A DNA stretch of 64,000 nucleotides, taken from the NCBI GenBank assembly GCA_013285945.1, contig JABDGP010000007.1, positions 1 to 64,000 on the forward strand. Reading direction: 5' to 3'. Origin of the DNA: Bacteroidota bacterium. Lineage in GTDB: Bacteria; Bacteroidota; Bacteroidia; Cytophagales; Cyclobacteriaceae. The notes under the pieces are model-generated. The model saw only the letters and a program-made list of their open reading frames with translations, searched no databases and was not told the DNA's origin. The position numbers and the translations under genes were made by a program. This document shows positions 57,601 to 64,000 of this stretch, piece after piece; within the stretch, counting starts at the first letter, position 1; every line of letters begins with the position of its first letter.

Positions 57601-60600
57601 GGTGACCGGAGGAACAATCAATGCATATATTCCTTCTACAGGAAGTAATTTTACCATCAATTCAACGGCTTCGCTTTATAACTTAAATATTTACAGAGAT
57701 GGAACCACAAGTGCTCTAACAGCCCAGTTACAAGCATCTCTCATAGTTTTAAATAACCTTACATTAATAAACGGCAACACACCCACTTTTGATTGTAATA
57801 GTAAAAACCTTGCCGTGGGTGGAAATCTAATAGTCAACACGGGAACAGTTTTTACTTCGGGAACGAATACGTTGACCTTTAATGGTTCGGCTGCTCAAAG
57901 CTGGACTAACAGTGGAACCGTCTCCACGTTGGCCAATGTAAGTGTAGTCGTCAACAAATCGGGAATCTTAACTATACCTAATGCTTTGGGAAGCAGCATG
58001 CTCGGCCTCACGCTTACCTCTGGCACACTTGCTGACGGTGGTAACGTGCTAACCGTATTAACAACATTAAGCAATAGTGCAACTCATACCAGCACTGGGA
58101 GCGGAGCAATTCAGTTTAACGGAACTTCCATCACCGGGAGCGCTGGTACTTTTGGTAACCTGACCATCAATAACAATGGAACGGTTACGACAAGTGGCAA
58201 TCAGACTGTTAACGGTAATTTGCGCTTGCTTAACACTAATTCAGCTTTGAACATTGCGTCTAACAATCTTACTGTTTTAGGTAACATCTTTACAGACGCA
58301 GCCAGCGGCGTTGCCTTCAGTACGACGAAACTCATTATTACCAATGGCAATAGGAATGATTTAGGCCTTACGATGAAACCCAGCGCTTCCGCCAGCGATT
58401 TAACTTTTCCAGTTGGCGCATTTATCCCTAACCCAAGTGCCCCTCCTCCAACGATCCTGATATATACGCCGATGACGATGAATATCACTGCTACAACATT
58501 GGGTACAGTTACCGTACGGCCAGTAGCTTCTGTTCATCCCAATGTAACGACTGGAAGCCAGAGCGTAGCCTACTATTGGCGCGTCACGAGCAGTGGTTTT
58601 GCCGGCACAACTGCCGTGATAAATAAGAATTATACATACAGTACTGCCGTGCGCAATGGCACCACGACTTCCTACGTTGCTGCACGTTACGATGCGTCAA
58701 CATTTACCTGGACATACGGCCCAACGGCTACACCATACAATTCAACAACAGGTGCTGGAACAACAACAATCAATACAGTTATCGGCGCGAATAATGGGTG
58801 GTTCAATACCAATTCGGGCTGGTCAGCAAATGCCGTATACATTGATGGAGAATATACGGCAGGGAATACTTCAGCATTTAACGGAACCGTTGTGGTGTAT
58901 TACAGTCGCCTAACTCCCGGAAATTGGAGCGCTAGTACAACTTGGAGTACACTATCAGTGGGAGGATCAGCAGCTGCGTCCGCACCTTGCAGTACTTGTC
59001 CGGTAGTTATAGGAGATGCAACGCATAATCACGTAATAACAAATGATGCAAACAATCAAACGGCCGGAAGTATTTCTATTGCTCAGGGCTCAACGTTAAA
59101 TTGCGGCTCTACTGCCACAGGTCTGAATTTCGGCGTGTATTCGCAAAGAAATGATGGGACCACACCAGGGACTTTGCAGGTAGGTTCCGCTACTTTCCCA
59201 TCTGGCGATTTTAACAGTTTTCTCGGACCTTCAGGTGGAACGGTGCTTTATACGAGTGGTGGTTATACAATTCCCACATTAACTCTTGGAACCTATTATA
59301 ATTTGAGTATTACGCCAACGGGTGCAATAACATTGCCCACTTCTAATCTCACTATCTATAATAATTTAACCACAGCTTCCGGAACTATTAACACAGATGT
59401 TACTACTGCAACTACTAGGACAATAACTGTCAATGGTAATTTTAACCTTAATTCTGGAACATTTAGTTTCCTCACCAACGCTGGAAACACCGCTATAACA
59501 AGTCTAACTGTCGTTGGAAACAGTTCAATTACAGGCCAATTACAAACAAGCGGTGGTACTGTAACGCATACTTTACTTACCTCGGGGTCTATAACAAACA
59601 CTGGTCACATAATATTTGCCAACGGATCATCTAAGGTAGATATCACTTTTTTTGGTTCAAATTCCCAGTCTTTCACTACAACAAGCCCCGGAGTAACAAC
59701 GCTTGACAAGCTTACTGTAAATCTCGGGACTTCTCAAACTCCAGTATTAACGATCGGTGGAACTGGTACATACAATTTCTTGTCTACCAATTGGCTTAGT
59801 CTGTTAAACGGCACAACCAATTTCAATACCTCGGGCACAGTCACTATTGAAAATGCTAACTCTTTTACTATTCCAGCTACAGCTGACTTAAAAGTTTCTT
59901 CAGGTACTGTAAACATCTGTGCTGGCAACAATGACACCTACGACCTTAAGCTAAATGGGAAATTAGAAGTAGCTGGGGGGACTTTATATGTTGGGCCTTC
60001 GAGCGGGGGTGTCAACAATAATGATATCGAATATGCTTCTGCAGGAACTCCGACTATCATAGTTTCGGGAAGCGGTACGCTCTTTGTGATTGGGGCTATA
60101 CGGAGGAATTTAACAACATTAGCCGGAGCTTTAGTGTATAATCAAAGCGGAACATCAACCACTACAGTTCTGGGAACAAATTGCAGTATTGCTGCAAACA
60201 ATGTCCGTGGTGTTTTTGAAATCGAAAGCAACACTGGAAGTAGTTTCATCTTGGGCGGCTCAGCGAACCTGATTATTCAAAAGACAACAACCGGAAGTAG
60301 TTATGCAGACCTCTATTTAAATCCGGTAACCAATTCTATAAGCGCAACAAGTACTATACAAATGGGCCTTGCTGCTACCACGCAAACGATGACCTACAAT
60401 GGTGTAGGGTTGATTGGAAACTTTACCGTAGTAGGGGGTAATACTACCGTGACTTTATCCTCGGATGCAATGACAGCCGCAGGAAACGTAACCATTTGTT
60501 CTACTTGCGTATTAAGCCCTGGGTCGCTAAACGTTAACATTGGCGGTAACCTGGTTGTCAATTCTACGGGAACTTATAGTGGATCTTCCAATACCACTAC

Positions 60601-63373
60601 ATTTAATGGATCGTTAGCACAGTCGGCTTCCATTGGAGCGAATGTCACTTTTCAAAATGTTACCATTAGTAATACATCAAACACGGTAACATTTTCGGGG
60701 TCATCACCTAACATTACTAACTTAAACATACTCAACGGTACATTGGATGTATCAAATTTGAACGTCACCGTTAGTGGAAATATCATTAACAATAGTACAC
60801 AGATAAATACAGGTGGCGGATCAATAGCTTTAGGAGGGACGAACACCGCACACGCGATTACCAGTTCGGGCGGCACTTTCGGTAATCTCACAATTAGTAC
60901 CGGCTCTGCAACTAAGAATGTAACCCTGAGTGGAAATCTTACAATCAGCGGCAAACTTACGTTTAGCCCGAGCAACAGCAACCGTTACTTTAGTATCGGT
61001 AGCAACCAGCTTACTTTTACTTCGGCAGCTACTGCGTCAGCTAATATAGTTTCGGGCACTGGGAGTACATCGTTCATCAGGACCAATGGCGTAACAAGCG
61101 ACTTGGGTATCGTGAGGTCGTGGCCTGGGAGTGCCAGTTCTGATTTTACTTATGAGCTTGGTACCGGGAATAACTACACACCAGTTAAGTTAAGTTTGGC
61201 AGTCAACTCAGTAAGCGGAGGCAATATCACAGTAGTTGCTGTTAACTCAGCACACCCGACATCGAAAGCCGGTGAGCAATTGCTTAATTATTATTGGACT
61301 CTTACTCGTGATAATATCATTTCGTACACAGCAACAGGAACACAAACCTATAGCTATCCGTCAAGTTTAATGTCGGGCGCTGGCGGGACGTTAGTTGCCT
61401 GTTATTTCGATCCTAATGCTGCGACTTTGGGATGGGTACCTGGGAGTCCTGGTAGTGCCACTACTACCCAAATGGTTTTCACCAATAATTTAACAACAAA
61501 CATGCCTACTGCTGGGGAAAACTTCGACTATTCTGCTGGAACCGGCTATTTAATTGATGGAACTAATGCCTCATTGCCAAATCCTGTTCAGCCTTATTAT
61601 AGTCGATTAACAGGTGGAAACTGGAGTAACGTTAATAGTTGGACAACAAATAGCTCTGGCACTGGTGCAGCGGTATCCTCACCTCCTACAGGTGTACCTG
61701 TTGTAATCTTACCAGGTGCAACGATCACAATGAATACCCTTGGCCGTACGGCATATACTACTCAGATCAACGGTACACTTGCGCTCGGTACTTTCACAAG
61801 ACATAATCTTGGAATCATCAGCGGAACAGGGACTCTTCAGACTGCGACTAATACATTCCCGGCAGGTAATTACAATGCTTTTGTTTCCAGCACTGGTGGT
61901 ACTATTCAGTACGTTGCTCCAATGACAATGAACAATCGTAATACATACAATAACCTGAGCAGTACCGGAGCAGGAACATTGACAATGACAAGTACTGATC
62001 TGACCTTGAATGGAGGATTGACCATAGGTGCGGGTGTGACATTGGATAACAGTGTTAACAACAAAAACATTACTCTTTCAGGGGGCTGGACAAATAGCGG
62101 GGGAACATTTTCTGCCGGCACAGGTACAGTTACTTTTGCAAATACGTCGGCCCAAAATATTACAGGATCTACCGCTTTTAATAATTTGTCAATGGCATCT
62201 TCTGCCAATGTAACCTTAACAGGTACCGGTCCCACTACTGTAAATGGAATACTTTCGCTGAGCGGTGGTAGTATCGTTTCAAGTGCTGGAAATCTGTTGA
62301 CAATTTCATCTACAGGTTCAATTAGCGGCGGCTCGTCGGCGAGCTATGTGTCGGGCCCAATGACCGCTGTGGTAGGTTCTGGTTCTACCTTTAATTTTCC
62401 TTTGGGGAATGTAACTGCAAACTATTATCGGCCAGCTACAGTAGCCAATACCACCGCATCTGATACCTGGAGTACACAATATTTCGCGCAAGACCCAACC
62501 TTGGGCGGGTTCTCGCACTTGAGTCTTAATTTAGCCAATTTGGTAAAAGTTAGTCAATTTGAATACTGGACAATCTCACCAGCTCTTGCTACTACATTCG
62601 CCGACCTTACGCTTGCATACAACACAGGAAGCTACAGTGGAAACATTGGAAATACTTCACAGTTATTCATAGCACATTGGGACAACACTAATTCGCGGTG
62701 GGATCTTCCGCCTGGAGGAGGTACGGTTTCGGTATCTGGCAGCACTACCGCAGGCACTGCAACAGTAACTAATGTAACCAGCTTTAGCCCTTTTACTTTC
62801 GGATCAACTGATTTGGCTTCCGGATTACCCATTGAGCTTGTTGATTTTTCTGGCGAGCCTAAACCGTATGGCGTAGTATTGTCGTGGACCACAGCGTCTG
62901 AAGTAAACAACGACTACTTCACAGTTTATCATTCTGCTTCAGGTGCAAATTTTGAGTCGATTGGAACTGTGAAAGGGCATGGAACTACAAATGCAACTAA
63001 CAATTATACTCTTACAGATTTAAAACCTGCAATTGGGAAAAATTACTACCAACTGAAGCAGACCGATTTCGATGGAAAATCTACCTCAGGTGAAGTCATC
63101 TCGGTAACAGTCGTAAACCTCGACCCTCTGGTAAAAATCTATCCTAATCCTGTAGCGCAACAGCAGGTTTTGAATGTAGAGATCAATGGGCTCCAGGCTA
63201 ACATCCAGGCCGAAGTTCAAATCATAAACCTTCAAGGAAATAAACTGAGCGGCACAACTGTAAGTACCGACTCAGAAGGTACCCTTATAGCTGCTGTTGA
63301 ACCACGTGGTCTCACACCAGGATTGTATATCTTATTGGTGCAGGGCATTCCCTACAAGTTCATCGTTGAATAA
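54653..63373 (+). CDS. Giant T9SS-exported repeat protein (2906 aa)
   Basis: The N-terminus has a signal peptide (about residues 33-55, LLLSFVFLLAFGAVSAQ). The main body is Thr/Ser/Asn/Gly-rich with few charges, and consists of beta-strand repeats such as NLTI-GN and L-NGTLN---. Four modules open with a related YYxRxxxxNWSxxxxW segment near residues 58, 481, 1416 and 2314, each followed by a VVIxxG-TIT element. The final 85 residues form a type A T9SS sorting domain (VKIYPNPV, then LQGNKLSG, GLTPGLYILLV). It should thus cross the outer membrane by T9SS and be surface-attached or released; adhesion is likely but not shown. Cysteines are few (a CGC pair near 83 and a CSTC segment). Confidence 0.9.
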   Translation: MTMKMLYPVPTTSTKISSNTKFETRNGVPKTTLSIGKTLLLSFVFLLAFGAVSAQTYYNRTSQNNVNWSTTTAWSTTSHAGGSCGCTPTAGSTVNIGGGKTVTLNNLLVSVATVNVGDDASASSLIIGNGTATASSLTITGNLTITGSAVAGSTVQVGGTAAGTTNTLSASSISTDALSTFDLGNTGNSNSVVTISNTLTNAGTFQTVGDGGGTFTIAFDGNITNNGTLNLANATEGSTASFIGSGQTISGTGTNTFYNFTMGTTGSNNVNVNSSITINNTLTFSATGLLVVNSSSNVTLGSNAPAISGASSTKYIQLDGTQGSNSQLIRNNAGTTAGWQYKFEIGTSTGGYTPLDMSASTVSTAPTNGSSLAVKAIYTASVTGHLRRSFRMVVTGNSNATTFTGANFYYASPTTPDISTSDVLANYNTIWFLNINTGTWAAVPGTAPGASGFFSGSTTGQMLSTGSYYFTIGAATSYQTWYSYSTGNFSDYSNWTQDPSGTTFVNPFSTPPSDGDVAIILNGFTITADVNNINLYAATINSGATLDMMATTGNSLGTVSGSGLLRVNGVGLPTGTYASFVSSSGGTVEYYNSGGNLSTTQTTYNNLSLTNTTNTAISYVMASNLTVNSAMKITQSSGTGTVAWQINDNTNTSRTLSIAGDLTVSSGGIIKVGTGNSTSTTPHALTLFGNFTNSGVVQFFDSTGTGTQDYNITQYNNGSIYGAALQGNAVNVTFSGGTNATVTCNNHTDFYRFIVSKGTGQQTILILNSAKSNYMRLYGPAALGSSGATAATEKSDNALSIVNGTLEITGTLTIPILDQTGGAANDYFAIPQTAALWINGAGVNVTVASNSAGNGDQRLMLNGLLQVTNGSISFGYSKGLGSGDAGTVNIQGGTMSVYQIRPRAASATQAFSYIQSGGTVNVGTTGTNGTPSLNGVVNTGYGRISIPVATSSFQMSGGILNIGQPTSNSPGGIEIASSTSNYSVTGGTINAYIPSTGSNFTINSTASLYNLNIYRDGTTSALTAQLQASLIVLNNLTLINGNTPTFDCNSKNLAVGGNLIVNTGTVFTSGTNTLTFNGSAAQSWTNSGTVSTLANVSVVVNKSGILTIPNALGSSMLGLTLTSGTLADGGNVLTVLTTLSNSATHTSTGSGAIQFNGTSITGSAGTFGNLTINNNGTVTTSGNQTVNGNLRLLNTNSALNIASNNLTVLGNIFTDAASGVAFSTTKLIITNGNRNDLGLTMKPSASASDLTFPVGAFIPNPSAPPPTILIYTPMTMNITATTLGTVTVRPVASVHPNVTTGSQSVAYYWRVTSSGFAGTTAVINKNYTYSTAVRNGTTTSYVAARYDASTFTWTYGPTATPYNSTTGAGTTTINTVIGANNGWFNTNSGWSANAVYIDGEYTAGNTSAFNGTVVVYYSRLTPGNWSASTTWSTLSVGGSAAASAPCSTCPVVIGDATHNHVITNDANNQTAGSISIAQGSTLNCGSTATGLNFGVYSQRNDGTTPGTLQVGSATFPSGDFNSFLGPSGGTVLYTSGGYTIPTLTLGTYYNLSITPTGAITLPTSNLTIYNNLTTASGTINTDVTTATTRTITVNGNFNLNSGTFSFLTNAGNTAITSLTVVGNSSITGQLQTSGGTVTHTLLTSGSITNTGHIIFANGSSKVDITFFGSNSQSFTTTSPGVTTLDKLTVNLGTSQTPVLTIGGTGTYNFLSTNWLSLLNGTTNFNTSGTVTIENANSFTIPATADLKVSSGTVNICAGNNDTYDLKLNGKLEVAGGTLYVGPSSGGVNNNDIEYASAGTPTIIVSGSGTLFVIGAIRRNLTTLAGALVYNQSGTSTTTVLGTNCSIAANNVRGVFEIESNTGSSFILGGSANLIIQKTTTGSSYADLYLNPVTNSISATSTIQMGLAATTQTMTYNGVGLIGNFTVVGGNTTVTLSSDAMTAAGNVTICSTCVLSPGSLNVNIGGNLVVNSTGTYSGSSNTTTFNGSLAQSASIGANVTFQNVTISNTSNTVTFSGSSPNITNLNILNGTLDVSNLNVTVSGNIINNSTQINTGGGSIALGGTNTAHAITSSGGTFGNLTISTGSATKNVTLSGNLTISGKLTFSPSNSNRYFSIGSNQLTFTSAATASANIVSGTGSTSFIRTNGVTSDLGIVRSWPGSASSDFTYELGTGNNYTPVKLSLAVNSVSGGNITVVAVNSAHPTSKAGEQLLNYYWTLTRDNIISYTATGTQTYSYPSSLMSGAGGTLVACYFDPNAATLGWVPGSPGSATTTQMVFTNNLTTNMPTAGENFDYSAGTGYLIDGTNASLPNPVQPYYSRLTGGNWSNVNSWTTNSSGTGAAVSSPPTGVPVVILPGATITMNTLGRTAYTTQINGTLALGTFTRHNLGIISGTGTLQTATNTFPAGNYNAFVSSTGGTIQYVAPMTMNNRNTYNNLSSTGAGTLTMTSTDLTLNGGLTIGAGVTLDNSVNNKNITLSGGWTNSGGTFSAGTGTVTFANTSAQNITGSTAFNNLSMASSANVTLTGTGPTTVNGILSLSGGSIVSSAGNLLTISSTGSISGGSSASYVSGPMTAVVGSGSTFNFPLGNVTANYYRPATVANTTASDTWSTQYFAQDPTLGGFSHLSLNLANLVKVSQFEYWTISPALATTFADLTLAYNTGSYSGNIGNTSQLFIAHWDNTNSRWDLPPGGGTVSVSGSTTAGTATVTNVTSFSPFTFGSTDLASGLPIELVDFSGEPKPYGVVLSWTTASEVNNDYFTVYHSASGANFESIGTVKGHGTTNATNNYTLTDLKPAIGKNYYQLKQTDFDGKSTSGEVISVTVVNLDPLVKIYPNPVAQQQVLNVEINGLQANIQAEVQIINLQGNKLSGTTVSTDSEGTLIAAVEPRGLTPGLYILLVQGIPYKFIVE

Positions 63374-63380
63374 TTTCAAA

Positions 63381-63420
63381 GCGAAGGCTTCCTACTGCGG
63401 TAGTCTTCGCTTTCTTCTTT
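63381..63420 (+). terminator. Rho-independent terminator after the giant gene
   Basis: Stem GCGAAG/CTTCGC with inner CTAC/GTAG around TGCG, followed by a T-rich run TTTCTTCTTT. It begins eight bases after the stop codon. Confidence 0.75.
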
Positions 63421-63464
63421 AAATCCTCCCAATTTTCCAGCATTTTTAAATCTTGATTTAAGGA

Positions 63465-63472
63465 TATATTTG
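63465..63472 (+). promoter_or_regulatory. Candidate -7 element for purD
   Basis: TATATTTG matches TAnnTTTG, 15 bases before the purD ATG. The -33 region only offers a T-run (CATTTTT). Confidence 0.4.
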
Positions 63473-63487
63473 CCGCAAGTATCCTTT

Positions 63488-64000
63488 ATGAATATTCTTA
63501 TTATCGGCAACGGAGGTCGCGAGCACGCCTTCGCCTGGAAAATCAGACAAAGTCCTGATTGTGATAAATTATTTGTTGCGCCCGGCAATGCAGGCACAGC
63601 CTCGGTAGCAACCAACGTGGCTATTGCTGTAGATGATTTTAAAGAGCTAGGTTCGTTTTGCATCGATCAAAAAATAGACTTGGTTGTCGTCGGCCCCGAA
63701 GTGCCTTTGGTTAAAGGTATTCGAGATTACTTTGAAGCTGATAAAGCCCTCTCAGGCATCCTCATGGTGGGTCCTGGAAAAGTTGGAGCGCAACTGGAAG
63801 GCAGCAAGGATTTCTCCAAGCAATTCATGCTACGCCACAATGTTCCAACAGCAGGAGCTAAAACTTTTTTTAGCAGCCAGTCAGAGGAAGCTCAACAATA
63901 TGTCAACACTATTCAACCGCCCATCGTACTTAAGGCCGATGGCTTAGCTGCCGGAAAAGGAGTTGTAATTGCGCAATCTGTTGCCGAAGCTAAAGTCGCT
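63488..64000 (+). CDS. purD: Phosphoribosylamine-glycine ligase, 5' part
   Basis: GAR synthetase, second step of purine synthesis. The visible 171 residues start MNILIIGNGGREHAFAWKI, followed by VAPGNAGTAS, VVGPEVPLVKG and the beginning of the ATP-grasp domain (GSKDFSKQFMLRHNVPTA, VLKADGLAAGKGVVI). The gene runs off the window end and is about 40 per cent complete compared with the usual length. Together with guaB it makes two purine genes here, separated by the giant secreted protein. Confidence 0.96.
   Translation, partial: MNILIIGNGGREHAFAWKIRQSPDCDKLFVAPGNAGTASVATNVAIAVDDFKELGSFCIDQKIDLVVVGPEVPLVKGIRDYFEADKALSGILMVGPGKVGAQLEGSKDFSKQFMLRHNVPTAGAKTFFSSQSEEAQQYVNTIQPPIVLKADGLAAGKGVVIAQSVAEAKVA

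Noticed and set aside
54653-63373. Possible CRISPR or VNTR array because of repetitive DNA
   Set aside because: The similarity is at protein level between diverged beta repeats in one continuous frame; there are no identical direct repeats with spacers.

Overview
The window looks like chromosomal DNA of a member of the Bacteroidota, probably a Cytophagales-type organism. Supporting signs are a type IX secretion (T9SS) C-terminal sorting domain on a giant secreted protein, a one-piece sensor kinase with an N-terminal two-component-regulator propeller, promoters of the TAnnTTTG (-7) type, a haem-binding-domain cytochrome, and a Bacteroidota-style ccm cluster. The phylum is well supported; the lower ranks are a guess. 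No tRNA, rRNA, insertion sequence, phage gene or CRISPR array was seen, and no gene-free stretch exceeds 300 bases (the longest, 54400-54652, is about 250 bases and holds a terminator and a promoter candidate).

Layout. 72-4951 (minus): a secreted beta-helix protein, then a LuxR-type response regulator with its large propeller histidine kinase. 5065-6861 (plus): uvrC. 6914-9052 (minus): a prolyl-oligopeptidase lipoprotein. 9149-44936 (minus): a block of 34 tightly packed genes, transcribed leftwards from gmd, for a complex surface polysaccharide. 45105-51998 (plus): a Wzz-like protein, ccmB-C-D-E-F for cytochrome c maturation, an SDR oxidoreductase and a small haem-binding protein. 52031-52771 (minus): truA. 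52927-54399 (plus): guaB. 54653-63373 (plus): a 2906-residue T9SS-exported repeat protein. 63488-64000 (plus): the 5' part of purD.

How the polysaccharide genes fit together. Sugar precursors come from several modules: gmd-fcl (GDP-L-fucose); pseB, pseC, an SpsF-type cytidylyltransferase, a pseG-acetyltransferase fusion and pseI (a pseudaminic-acid-type nonulosonic acid), with an aldo/keto reductase and a class III aminotransferase interleaved that the classical pathway does not need; wbpA-B-E-D (UDP-2,3-diacetamido-2,3-dideoxy-glucuronate); galE and a uronate 4-epimerase; and rmlA-B-C (dTDP-4-keto-rhamnose; rmlD is not here). Assembly genes are an initiating phosphoglycosyltransferase, four glycosyltransferase-like proteins, a Wzx flippase, three Wzy/ligase-like membrane proteins and, divergently, a Wzz-like chain-length protein. 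There is no Wza or tyrosine autokinase, which favours an LPS O-antigen-like product over a capsule. Decorating genes include two hexapeptide acyltransferases, a PhyH-type dioxygenase and a sulfatase-superfamily membrane enzyme.

The least explained part is 23167-26138: a membrane sulfatase-like hydrolase, a protein joining a kinase-like domain to a methyltransferase, and a 52-residue membrane protein (25980-26138) with a YIDPASGS motif that is too short for routine ORF calling. Other points worth attention are the expanded nonulosonic acid module (35227-42883) and a CcmE whose haem-binding histidine is replaced by cysteine (CxxxY type).
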